Positions 23,381 through 34,068 of a stretch of 64,000 bases of DNA are shown piece by piece. A program made the translations under genes and the position numbers. The DNA comes from Macrolepiota albuminosa (Eukaryota > Basidiomycota > Agaricomycetes > Agaricales > Agaricaceae): the NCBI GenBank assembly GCA_027475525.1, contig JAMWFC010000065.1, positions 190,188 to 254,187 of the forward strand, read 5' to 3'. Under the pieces are notes generated by a model. The model was not told the origin of the DNA, searched no databases, and saw nothing but the letters and a program-made list of their open reading frames with translations. Numbering within the stretch: the stretch's first letter is position 1; every line of letters begins with the position of its first letter.

Positions 23381-26067
23381 GAGTGATAGTGGGGCGTAGG
23401 TCGTGTTGACTGATCAGATAATGGTTATGCTATTGTCGTTATGAATGCAAAGTAACCTTCAAGACTTTGTATTTATGAGGATTGATGTACCCAACGTCAG
23501 AGAAGGGAAGAAAGAATGTCTGAGAGACGCTTAGAGTCCATTAGTCCAGTCTGTGTCGATGAAGATAACAATTAGTACAACACAACGTAAGCTCAGCAGA
23601 ACGAGTGCGTTGTAGTTGCAAAACATCCATCAGCCATGCCCTTCCCACGTGTTCGACCCAAATCGAGATTTTTTTCTCGTAGTATTTCCTTTTCGGGCAA
23701 CAAAAAACCATGCTTATTTCTTGTCACCTTTAGAGAGACGGCAACGCTTTTGTCAAGACACGTTTCACGATGCCAACCGGTGACGTGAATATTGTCACTT
23801 TCTGAAGAATAAATACTTAAGCTTCGAAAATCAGGTTTATCGTGATCATTCTCCACGATTGTTGTCTGGTACTCAGCAAACAGCTCAAAGGGGTGAAGGA
23901 CCAAAGATGACCAACTGATTCGACTCTGATAAGAGACGAATTACACGGCCATACTCCCATGTGGTGATCATATGCCTTGCTGTCGCCACCACCAACTCTG
24001 TGGGTCCCAGCACCAGGGACCGCGCTCCCATCTAGAAAAGTACTTTTCTCACCTTAAGCCAGCCGGATATAGTATTATCTGGCCATCCACTCCGGCTGCA
24101 AGGCCTATTTCTGGATACATCGGACCTCCTATCCCGTGAGGTAAGGTGAAAGCAATATACTCGACGCCAAAGAGATTAGTAAAGTGAGCTATATCATTGT
24201 ACCACCATCGATTCCAGTATGTTTCTTACCCAATGTTTCTTTTTTGACTAAAATAACCGAAACTACGGGGACATCAATGTGAAATGAGTTCAGGATATCA
24301 CAATTGGTTTAATAAACGATCGGTCTGAAGTCCTCAGGAGGGACAGGAAAAAGTTAATTTGAACGCTGTCTTTATTGTCTCGCTTCGATCTATCGAACAC
24401 CCTCAGTCGGCCGGTTAGCATGCTTTGTCCATACTATTTCTAGCCTTTATCTCATTCGAGCGACTACTGCTGTTAGTGCCTTGAGAAATCGATTACTCAC
24501 CAAACATTCTAGATTTTACCACGTTTTGGAGAACTGATGAATAACCTTCTAGACCTGAGGTTCTGACATCACTTTGCTGAAATTTGAAATCAGCCATCTC
24601 CCGGCAATGCAAATTGTTTAACGAAAACATCACCTAAAGACGTGCGACCTTGGTATCGACTGGCATGTTTCCGTAATTTCTGATACAGTAAGTCCTAGAT
24701 CTCTCCTTCAGGGACTGGAATACTTGACAAGCTCCCGGATTCGGACAGTAAACGATGGCTCTCAGCCAATCCGTAAGATACGCCTTACTAGACTGCTTGT
24801 TCCCTTGTTCCCAGGCCGAAGTGTAGCTTTCATTGTGATGATGATTGTACTAGCCCTACTTCCAAGCACCAGATGGTTCTAGTTCCGGTTTGGAAAAGTC
24901 GGAGCCATCAGCGACAAGCACTCGGTTTCAAGAAACGCCCCAACTCTGAATTTCCCTCCAGTTCTAACATGTTTCTATCTTCGTGAAGGTCTGCGGATCG
25001 CTCCGAATCTGTACCTGATGGGTAAAGTGTGTAACCGAGGCTCTTGCTGTCTCTTAACCAGTTTTACGGATTCCATCACCTTGCACCCTTTCCAACCCTG
25101 ACCAAGGCTAGACAGCACCCACGAGGCAGACGAAGTGTGGATACCGTGGCTGAAGAAGACGTTCATTCTGGAACCTTTGCTATCGGCCAATGATGGAACT
25201 CAGATTAGAAAGCCAGAGAACATTAGTCAACATGATTATGAGTAGACGAATTCGCTGAGGCTGGCAAGTTTTTTTTTCACCTTCCAAGTTCGAACACTCT
25301 TTCAAGTACTGGTGTTTACAGGCATGAGGATCCTATCTTGGTAGTTGTTTTGAGAGACTTTTCTCAAGTCTCTGTATGTTTCTATAAACGTGAGTTAACG
25401 ACTCTGACCACTTATTCCAAAGGTCATCAAACCTGACAATGATTACATCGAGAAACTGCGAAAATAACAGAAGGGGCTAAGCAGTCTTCTCAAATCCTAT
25501 TTTCGTCTCAGTGAAAACACAATGAAGGGGATATACAGGTTTATACTCTTTTCCGCCTTTCTAGATGTTAAGGAGTGCTCCGAGCCCAGTTCTTCCATCC
25601 CAATCGGAAAATGTGCTACTGAAGCTTGCTGATCTGATCTGACCCAGACTGTAAATTGTTTTGCATTATCAAAAAGCACAGGCTGTCTCAGGTGAGCTGC
25701 GCTGACATATTACATCGTCCATCCATGCGAAGAGATCACCTCCGCATCGGATGCACATAACTCCTTTTTGTCGACTAGTTTATGTGACAGATACTACGTA
25801 CAGGTCTAGACTCGCTGATTCATGATATTAATACATGAATGCGTTCATCTCTGTGAGAATTACACTACGCGCCAGGGCTGGTGTTTCCCAATTGGCCAGC
25901 TTGATGTCGGTGCATGGTCGATCTTCAGGATCCGGTGGATTGATCACACATTTCAAAGTCATCAGGAAGTCTCATGTTTTCTTTCACTTTCACTTTTTCT
26001 CCAGCATCCCCTCCTGGACATCCTTGTTTCAAGTTTCGGCTCGATCCGATGGTTCTATATTTCCTGC
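23381..26067. other. long intergenic region
   Basis: Contains a 103-codon minus frame (23904-23593) and two 60-71 codon minus frames (25190-24975, 25679-25497) that I cannot connect by splicing or assign. No repeat or RNA gene recognised. Host-like base composition with CpG present. Confidence 0.4.
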
Positions 26068-27210
26068 ATGGCTTCGTACTTCCAGAGCCCGTCAAAATCT
26101 TTGGGCATGGTGCTCATATCAGAGGATATCCTATACAATATCTTCCTGCTTGTTCAGGCCACGCACACCACTGTGAGAGGACTCCATCCTCACATAATTC
26201 TATCCCATGTCTCGAAGAGGTGGCGGCTCTTGGCCCTCAGCTGTTCGGCGCTATGGAGCGATATCCTGATTACGCGTAAAACGCGAATCGATTTTCTCGG
26301 TGTCATTCTCGAGCGTTCCGGGAACCATGGCCTGGATGTCAATATATTGCATCTCCCAGTTTCTCCCCGAATCATTGCACCCTCCATGCACAATGCTATA
26401 TCATTTGTGGGCACACATGCGCAGCGCTGGAAGCATTTGCAGATCAGAGGGAATGCCGCTGTATTAACCAATATTATGCCAATACTTCTTCGTCTTTCCT
26501 TTCCAAGATTACAATCCTTCCAAGTGGTACAAACAGCACCTAGGTCTGTCCTGCATTTTGGTCCTTTCAAATTCAGTCCGTCATCTCTCGTCGCCGTTCG
26601 CTTGCAAGCCGTGACTATTCACGTCGCCGACCTTGCACACCTTGCGGGAGTTCAGACATTGGACCTCGACGCGACTTCGTGCCAATGTATGTTAGATCAA
26701 TCGTGCATGGAGAGGATGAACAATGCCGCGTTTTGCCGCGAAAGACCCAGCATGGCGCAGCTACGTCGCCTCAGTATTAAATCGATAATCTTTCACTTTC
26801 CCAATCATCCCTCCTTCTGCGCATCATCAATTGTGTCTCTTAAACTTGGAGGGATGCGCGGAATGTCTCCTGCCTCAATACCGGAGTTTATTAAACTCTT
26901 CAGCGAGTTTTCGGGCCCTAACCTTGAAGATCTAGAGTTAAATGGAATAGTGGGTTTTACATGGGAAGCGTTCATACTGTCTCTCAACATTTCCAGCGAC
27001 GTACCCCGATACTTAAACGTCAAGACCCTCACATTTCGGTCGTTGAGGCTTGGAAACTTGAACATCAATTTCGCGCGACAATTTCCGAACATCACGCGTT
27101 TGATGCTCTTCAACGTGGATCCGGAACCACTTCAGTTTCTCATACATCATCATCCATTGATATGGTCTTCACTCCTTATCTTAATCGACCCGAATGAGTC
27201 GAATCATTGA
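26068..27210 (+). CDS. F-box/LRR-like protein
   Basis: Single-exon frame of about 380 codons. It is open from 25822, but the ATG at 26068 (MASYFQSPSKSLGM) is the start preferred before the F-box-like segment. The segment LISEDILYNIFLLV...HVSKRWRLLALSCSALWSDI (about residues 15-60) has the Agaricomycete F-box pattern: a hydrophobic helix, then VS.RWR..AL..ALW..I. The remainder is leucine-rich with repeated L.SL.L and LEDLEL motifs typical of the degenerate LRR tails in these families. Family role: substrate receptor of an SCF ubiquitin ligase, binding Skp1 through the F-box. Agaricomycetes carry very many such genes, so the substrate cannot be guessed. The stop is the TGA at 27208-27210. The next gene lies convergent on the minus strand about 230 bp away. 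Confidence 0.8.
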   Translation: MASYFQSPSKSLGMVLISEDILYNIFLLVQATHTTVRGLHPHIILSHVSKRWRLLALSCSALWSDILITRKTRIDFLGVILERSGNHGLDVNILHLPVSPRIIAPSMHNAISFVGTHAQRWKHLQIRGNAAVLTNIMPILLRLSFPRLQSFQVVQTAPRSVLHFGPFKFSPSSLVAVRLQAVTIHVADLAHLAGVQTLDLDATSCQCMLDQSCMERMNNAAFCRERPSMAQLRRLSIKSIIFHFPNHPSFCASSIVSLKLGGMRGMSPASIPEFIKLFSEFSGPNLEDLELNGIVGFTWEAFILSLNISSDVPRYLNVKTLTFRSLRLGNLNINFARQFPNITRLMLFNVDPEPLQFLIHHHPLIWSSLLILIDPNESNH

Positions 27211-27436
27211 TGTATCCTGAAGGTACATCCGATAACCTCCAAACTCAAGGTAAAGCAACTTGGGATGTTCAAGCAATACATACACATATATTTAATGGTT
27301 GATAAATACGCTCGAACTGTGTCACATTTGTTCATATCAAGAGGGTTTGGTTGGCGTTGCTTAAATTGCGTGCCAGATAACGCCTTGAATATACAAGTTT
27401 GGAACTATAGAATTGGAATTGTCTCATGAAAACTGC

Positions 27437-28553
27437 CTAATGACTGAACCTGTTAAACCAATCAATTATCTGGCGTGCCGCTTGTTCCTTAGCCCACCCT
27501 ATGATGTAACAATTGGTCAGGTTACAATGCATCGAAGGAATAGTGACATACGCTCATTCTCAATGTCGAGATTACAGCTAACCGCAAACCCATGGGAGAT
27601 GCCAGAAAAGACTGAAATATGGTAATTCGCCTTAGCCTCAACCATCAAATCCTCAGCCCTCCTGCGAGACTCGATCGGAAACGTATGATCGGTTTCTACC
27701 ATATCGCATAAGTCCAGAGTTTTGAGGGTAATCCTAAGTCATCTATCTCACCTGCACAAAGCAAAAGCAGGGGTTCTGAAATATCATGTAAGCGCACAGA
27801 GTTGCTATCGACCCATAAACAGCATACTGGTCATCTTTTTGAACTGATCTTCTTCCAGGAATGCAGGATGAGCGAAGGCAGCTACGGAGACTTGTTAGTC
27901 TGAATCGAAGTAAAAAGAAGTTTAACACCATACATGCAGCAACCTTGTCCGTTGCAGTAAGATCTAGCGCAAAAGGCGCCCCAAAACAGTAACCTTAGGT
28001 TGATTAATGGAATTTCACGTATTGATGGGCAAGACCTTACCAACAGAGAAATATTGTGCTTCGGCTCCTTTATAATATATTAAGCTTCTGGCAGGTGATA
28101 CGACCAACTCGCATACCGTAAGTTTTCCTGACTGTTTCAAGCCATTTCGGGTAGACCTCACGAGACTTTTTTTTGGCACTGTCAATCCAAGCCATGCGAT
28201 CGAAACCTTCCTCATCAAGGTGAAAACCGAACCCGTCGCCGAAGAAATAGTCAATTCCAAGAACCAAAAAGCCTGCCACAATAAATTAAGACAAGCAGAT
28301 AATGGTACAAGTTAAATGAACCATGTTCAGCAAAGTAGTCCTGAATGAGCTGATTGTTCAAGTAAAATGGGCCGAAAACGTCAGAAAGATACAAGATAAT
28401 TTTCTTTGATCTATCTGTCATCTGAGCCGGAGGTTCGGAAATATAGGTGGGAACGCCAGCAATGATAACACTTTTGCCCACTGGAGTGCCGGTGTGCTTC
28501 AATGTCTTGAAACAGCAGTCTCCGGGTGGGCCTGCAAGGACTGGGGATGCCAT
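27437..28553 (-). CDS. dienelactone hydrolase family protein
   Basis: Eight exons on the minus strand, all with GT..AG introns of 47-56 bp: 28553-28322, 28272-28117, 28067-28041, 27993-27934, 27881-27828, 27775-27752, 27695-27552 and 27498-27437. They sum to 759 nt (252 residues plus stop), the usual length for the family, and every junction keeps phase. The alpha/beta-hydrolase catalytic set is present: nucleophile Cys in GYCFGAP (about residue 141), Asp in ETDH (about 187) and His in GISHGF (about 219). The N-terminus CCF.TLKHTGTPVG and FGPFYLNNQLIQDYF are typical of the fungal cytosolic branch. The family hydrolyses dienelactones in chlorocatechol breakdown in bacteria; the substrate of fungal members is mostly unknown. 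No signal peptide. A solo LTR sits about 260 bp upstream of the start. The gene appears intact. Confidence 0.92.
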
Positions 28554-28813
28554 CTGCGAGTCAAAAAACGTCGATGATGATAGATGAAGGAAAGTTTCCT
28601 ATCGGCATTTATATGTCTTCTTTGAAGTCTGCTGTGAATGGATGGAGATCACCTTGCCAAGATATTATGATGCAATAAGGTCCTTTTTACTCATACTTAC
28701 CAATACCGCTTCCCATGTTCTAAAAGGAGAGAGTGAAGAAAAGGCAAATGGTTCCCTCACGCGGCCCGAAAGAAAGGATCCCCGACTCTCTTATGTAAGT
28801 AACGAGAACTGAC

Positions 28814-29099
28814 TGTCGCAGCATATCGCAAAACAGATGTATTCGTGTACGAATATATATAATATCTGGAGTCAATAATCGAAGATGATTTGACTCCAGG
28901 TGATGGCACGTATATAACCGATCGTATTGGTGAGACATGTGGAGTAGGGTCAAGGGCTTTTCAAGTAGGATGAGTAAGATACAGTAGAACTATTAGTAAG
29001 AAACGTGAATCATAGTAAAACATACGAGGTTATGACAAGGGGAGATGACGTTAAAAGTAGTCGGCACATAGCCGGAGTGGTCAGTCAATTTCCTCGACA
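28814..29099 (-). repeat. solo LTR (286 bp) with 5-bp target duplication
   Basis: Plus-strand ends are TGTCGCAGCATAT... and ...TTTCCTCGACA. Flanks are identical CTGAC at 28809-28813 and 29100-29104. It is the same family as 29998-30350: shared AATCGAAGATGATTTTGAC, GGTGAGACATGTGGAGTAGGGTC-like and GTCAGTCAATTTCCTCGACA blocks. It lies 5' of the dienelactone hydrolase gene. Confidence 0.93.
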
Positions 29100-29104
29100 C
29101 TGAC

Positions 29105-29857
29105 GAATAGTCTTAGATAAAATAAATTTTAAAGCTGGGTACGATGAGAAGAGATGAGTGTCTCAATGTGTACCAGAAATATTGTCATACTAAAAAAAAG
29201 AAAGTGGAGATAGTCCTTATTGAGTCAACCTGTTGGACTTACTAAAGGTCACCGTCACTTTGCGCCCCTTTGGCCACCGTCCCTTTGTCACTTTGCACCC
29301 CTTTGTCCTCTTTTCTCTTTCTTTCTTTACTTTCTATCCTTTCTTTCTTTCACTCTTATATCACACTGCTTTGACCACGACACAATATAAATACGACGTC
29401 TATGGACGCTATACCCTCAGTCACTTATACGAAGACTGAGCGTGAGCCTGCAGATACATATACCTACCGCAATTAGCTGACAAACGTACCTAGATTGTTA
29501 ACCTTACACTTAGGTACGATATTGAATACAGTCACTTATACGAAGACTGAGGATTGTTAATATTAAGCCAGACTCTAGAACCCATGATACGACTAGTAAA
29601 TAGTCAAGAGAATCCTCAGTGTAATGTCGTGATGACAGTAAACAACTCTATTTCTCATACCTAGTAAATATTCAAGAGACTATTCTATTCCCTATTAGAA
29701 ACAAAGTGATACGTAGTAAGAGAAATACTCACATCCTCAGTGTAATGTCGTGATGACAGTAAACAACTGAGGATGATGTGTCGCTCGAGCATGCTTCTAA
29801 GTTCTAATCATGTGACCACGTAGTAAAACTGACCCAAACAGGATAGTATCTGTAACA
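29105..29857 (-). repeat. probable Copia 3' LTR region with local duplications
   Basis: On the minus strand a G-rich tract (TGATGGGGTTG, about 29858-29868) after the Copia pol stop is followed by TGTTACAGATACTATCC, a plausible LTR start at 29857. The far end is not defined. Inside are a 121-bp-spaced duplicate (ATCCTCAGTGTAATGTCGTG at 29612 and 29733) and two copies of CAGTCACTTATACGAAGACTG (29418, 29529), each able to form a hairpin. The CT-rich stretch 29300-29350 is low complexity. Confidence 0.4.
29416..29440. repeat. inverted repeat CTCAGTC/GACTGAG
   Basis: 7-bp stem around an 11-nt loop. A second, shorter copy (5-bp stem) is at 29529-29549, and a third arrangement, ATCCTCAG/CTGAGGAT, is at 29733-29740 and 29767-29774. 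Confidence 0.6.
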
Positions 29858-29918
29858 CAACCCCATCAGTGGCGAAGTGGTTACAAAAAGAAAATTAGGA
29901 ATCGAAAAAACAAAGAAA

Positions 29919-32037
29919 TTAAGGTAAAGAGACGATACCCAGAGCCTTTACAAATTTATAGTGAGATTCTTTTCCCAACGGCTTCGTGAAGATATCATGT
30001 TGCAGCATATAGCAATAACGTATATTTGATTGTATGGTACAATATAATCTGGGAGTCAATAATCGAAGATCATTTTATAAGTATAGATAAAGTAAGAAGT
30101 AAATAATAAGTGCTCACTTGGGAGTCAATAATCGAAGATGATTTTGACCCCAGGTGGCGACACGTTTATAACTAGTTATACAGGTAAGACATGTGGAGTA
30201 GGGTCGAGGGCTTTTTGAATAGTATGAGTAAGTCGTATAGAAAATATTTGAAAAAGACAAGAATAAATGAAACATACGAATTATAACAATAACATATGAC
30301 GTTAGAATAAAACGGCACATAGCCAAAGCTGTCAGTCAATTTCCTCGACATATCAGTGACCATTTCTGATGTTGGTACCCAAGACATGATGAAAGAACCA
30401 GTCTTAAGGTGTTGTCTGATGAAGTGGTAACGAATATCGATATGTTTCGAGCGTGTACCAGTGGAATTGGAATTCGCAATATCCAATGCACCCTTATTAT
30501 CACAGAAGATTGGAAAAGGACGTGGTATTGGAAGGTCCAAGGATGTCAAGAAATATTGGATGGCTAAGGCTTCCCGCATCAAATGAGCAACCAACATGTA
30601 TTCAGCTTCTGTTGATGAGAGAGCAACCGTTCATTGTTTAATGGAAGACCAGGAAACGAGGCTTGAGTAAATGAAAAAAGCATAACCCAATACACTACGA
30701 TGATTTCTGGGATCAGAAGCCCAATCGGTGTTGACTGCACCAAAATCTGATAGAAAGATCATCTGTACCGGGGGGTTGGACGGTGTTTTGGAGAAATTGT
30801 ATACGATCGCAAAATTTTTAGTGCCGGAGAGATATCAAAGAACTCGTTTTGCCGCCAGTAAATGTTTTTGAGTAGGGTTAGAATTATATTGACCCAAAGA
30901 CATTGCTGTGAATGCTAGGTCTGGTCAAGTGCACAAGCTAAGGTATAGGATTGATCTGACGAGTCATTGAAAGTGGATCTTGATATCGTCGTCACTTATC
31001 TCTGGCAAAGCGTTTGGTAGTGGTTCAGGTAAGTCCTCAATTCTTCCTGCAATTGGTAACAATAAAGGAGTGGCATCAAGTAACCAATAGGTTGTTAGGA
31101 GATCAAGGATATATCCCTTCTGCGATATCCACAACTTCTTTTGAGAACGATCCTGATCAATGTGTATGCCAAGGTACAGATCCGTCATGCCAGAATCCTT
31201 GACTTTGAACTGTTGTCTCATGCATTGCAATATCCAATCATAGAGTTCCTTCAAATTTGTGGCATTTAGTCCATCGTCAACGTGAAGACAAATAATGATA
31301 AAGAGGTCTTGGCCATCTTTTGGAGGCGGGATAGAAGCATTGGGTGATGTGGAAAAACGACCATAAAAGACTGCATGATCAACGCCGCATCTAGTAAGGC
31401 CGTATGATTCGAGTTCTTCTTGGATCACCTTGTACCATTTGTGCGAGACTTGCTTGAGTCCATACAATGCATGTAGAACTCAATTCACTTTTGATGGTTC
31501 AGCATTTGGAAACCCGGGAATCTGCTTACAATATATTTCTTGTGAGAGTGGAGCGTTTAGGAACGCAGTCTTGACGTCGAACGTAAAAAATTCTAGATCA
31601 TACATAGCCGCATAAGCCAACATAATCCTGATGCTAGTCATCTTGGCAACCGGTGCGTATGTTGTACCGTAATCCTCAGGTTGTTGGCTGAAACCTTGGG
31701 CTACTAAGCAAGCCTTCTCCATTCCTCTGATTATTGATCCATCAGCATTGAGCTTAAAAGCATAAACCCATCAGACTCCTATGGCCTTACGACCTGGAGG
31801 TAATTCAGCAGATATAAAAACCTTCTGTTGATTGAGACTGGCTATCTCTCTCTCCATCGCAGCCTGCCAGACAGATGCATCTGGTCGGTTGAGTGCTTCA
31901 TGGTAGCTATTTGGAGGTTTATCAAGGTTGAAAGATTTGTCAGTTTTTAATTTAGGTGTATCAGAGCCAAAAAGTGCATATGTTTGGTAATCATTGACAA
32001 CTGTATACTCAAGATGAACCAGTTCTCTCGAGGACAT
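29919..32037 (-). pseudogene. Ty1/Copia pol remnant (reverse transcriptase and RNase H)
   Basis: Minus-strand coding remnant in the order of a Copia pol C-terminal half. The RVT_2 region begins near 32037 (YHEALNRPDASVWQAAMERE), continues through MDLEFFTFDVKTAFLNAPL-like sequence (here YDLEFFTFDVKTAFLNAPL), ALYGLKQ and the catalytic region LHVDDGL. RNase H follows with SSTEAEYM, FCDNKGALDIA and KHIDIRYHFIR. It ends with DIFTKPLGKESHYKFVKALGIV and a TAA at 29919-29921. The element is dead: stops occur after GRKAIGV, before YGLKQ and elsewhere. A 353-bp solo LTR (29998-30350) splits the RNase H end. The gag, protease and integrase parts are missing; sequence changes abruptly at about 32040, where the Gypsy element starts. 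CpG sites are retained here, unlike in the Copia relics further right. Confidence 0.88.
29998..30350 (-). repeat. solo LTR (353 bp) nested in Copia RNase H, with target duplication
   Basis: Plus-strand ends TGTTGCAGCATAT... and ...TTTCCTCGACA. Flanks are identical TATCA at 29993-29997 and 30351-30355. Removing the LTR and one TATCA joins the Copia frame as EMVTD-IFTKPLG, the normal RNase H end, so the insertion is precise. It is 67 bp longer than its sibling at 28814 because AGTCAATAATCGAAGAT is duplicated with spacer (69-bp period). Confidence 0.95.
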
Positions 32038-32460
32038 AGAGAATTGAATGAGATCTTAGAAGGCATTGAGATCCAGTATAGCAGAGAGACCTTGATGTAT
32101 GTCGAGCTGTTTGCTCAAATCTTCGAGCTTGAGTTGCAGCAGTACCTCAAGCGAAAGAGGATGAGGAGTAGTACGGCGTCTACTTCTACACCGACAAGCT
32201 CGGTGGGATATGACTCCCTGTGGTTCAATCGTACTCCAGCAATAGAGGAGGCGATGGAACTGCTAGAGGCGTCCAAGAAGGCTGACGAGTCTCAGGAAGA
32301 CTTTGTTTGGCGGCGCGCTGCTGCCAGCAGGCAGAGATACTCAACGGGGATGGATAATGAGGGGGAGTCAACAGTCGAAACGTTGACACAGGATGTAGCG
32401 GGAGGTGTGAGGAGTAAGATGGGGGTGGAGTACTGCCCAGTACAGGTTGAAGGAGCCTTA

Positions 32461-32614
32461 GACTCTGGGGAAGAAGCAGAGTCACCACAGGTGCAGGTGG
32501 AACAGCTGGGGCTGGGGAGGCCAGTGAGGCCAGTGGAGACTCTGGGGAAGAAGCAGAGTCACCACAGGTGCAGGTGGAACAGCTGGGGCTGGAGAGGCCA
32601 GTGAGGCCAGTGGA
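32461..32614. repeat. 77-bp period tandem duplication in gag
   Basis: GACTCTGGGGAAGAAGCAGAG occurs at 32461 and 32538. The copies are identical over most of their length with one GGGG/GGAG difference. Removal restores the gag frame. Confidence 0.9.
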
Positions 32615-33460
32615 GCCGCGGCAGAACCAGCGGGTGGTGATGGCCGATACTATGGCCAAGCAAGTCAACTTCCAGAGAATGAGAAACCAGGACCTCTGAG
32701 TTCGGAGGGAGTCGCGGGTGGATGATCAAGGCATTGTGTTTGAAGGCGCTAATGGCGTGACACCTGTGGATAATATGTGTTGGCAGTATGTGCAAGGACA
32801 ACGGGCCGGGGGTGGCCCAAGGCACAATAGCACAATACGCAGAGAGGTCAGGGGCGAGAGTCGCGAGTCAACCAGCTAGCAGGCAGCCAGGGGGCGACAG
32901 CAGGGGAGCAATGCAGTGCCACCTGCTGCACCTGAGGCATGGGAGAACACACCTGGGATGAATGAGGTGGCCAGGGCACATAGGGAGAACATGCACAATC
33001 AGTTGATCCGCCTGGTGGATGATGCACTGGGGGCGCGTTTCAATTTCCCTGATGGGGTTAAGCCCCGTAGAGCGGAGGCAAAGACTATACGGTCTTATAC
33101 TGGGGGTTACCGGTTCTCACAGCTTGAGGACTGGGCCACTGACGTGTGCTATCATCTGGCGGTGTGCCGCTATGGGGGAGATGATATGGATCACAAGAGA
33201 GTGTTTGTCTTGCAGGAGTTCCTGGAAGGAGAGGCGAAGGCGTGGTATCGCCACCATATTCTGCATACCAATCAAATGGTCTAGGAGTGGACGTTCAAGG
33301 ACGTCCTCATTGGACTTTACAATAGGTTTGTGAGCCCGTCGACTATGCAGGATGCACGTGAGGCCTTTTGGAAGGCGCAGTATAGTGAGAAGACAGGCGT
33401 GCAAGGGTTTTATGATGTGCTTCGGGAGCACGCTCAGAATATGGCTGTCTACCCAGACGA

Positions 33461-33614
33461 GTATACCATACGTGAGGCGTTCCTGGACGGATTGCCCTCG
33501 GAGATGAGGAGGTCGCTGATCCGCGATGATAATTTGTGTATACCATACGTGAGGCGTTCCTGGACGGATTGCCCTCGGAGATGAGGAGGTCGCTGATCCG
33601 CGATGATAATTTGT
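33461..33614. repeat. 77-bp period tandem duplication in gag
   Basis: GTATACCATACGTGAGGCG occurs at 33461 and 33538, identical. Collapse joins DEYTIREAFLDGLPSEMRRS to the downstream EINTVDEFLAY frame. Confidence 0.92.
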
Positions 33615-34068
33615 TTCCGGAGATCAATACCGTGGATGAGTTTTTGGCATATGCTGTACGATATGAGCAGTTGCTGAAGACGGCGATGCACTACGAGCAG
33701 CGGACAATGAGGCGGCAGACACCTCAGCGGACAGCTGATAAAATTGGCACGTTTGTGATGCGGCAAGCCAACTTGGTTGGTAGCACCCCGCGGATTGTGG
33801 TCCGTGATGATAGAAAGGTGAATAGGGCTGCCCAACGGGAGGTGGGGATGAGAAGCCACGAGAGGATCGGGCCAAGAACGAGGGAAATGTGCAGGGACAG
33901 GGACTGCTGCGTAAAGACGAGGGTGGAGGCCTGAGGGCGGGGCCGAAGATCATGAGTAGGGCGAGAATGCCTGGGGTCCAGCGATGCTTCAACTGTGGAG
34001 CGCGTGATCATTTCGTGAATTCTCCGAAGTGCCCTCAGTATAGGCTGTGGGACTGTGTGCAGCTTTGA

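Larger units (their letters stand above)
32057..34068 (+). pseudogene. Gypsy gag with zinc knuckle
   Basis: The N-terminal part is acidic (AIEEAMELLEASKKADESQ) and a capsid-like core lies at about 33,000-33,650 (VFVLQEFLEGEAKAWYRHH, then GFYDVLREHAQ and REAFLDGLPSEMRRSLI), matching the retrotransposon gag fold. A zinc knuckle at about 33,985-34,035 reads CFNCGARDHFVNSPKC, with CX2CX4HX6C spacing instead of the common X4. The frame switches exactly at the two 77-bp duplications (32461, 33461); removing one copy of each leaves a single frame. Stops remain at about 32698 (TGA), 32878 (TAG), 33284 (TAG) and 34068 (TGA), with one frameshift near 33940. All stops can come from one transition. Function when intact: particle assembly and RNA packaging. 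Confidence 0.85.
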
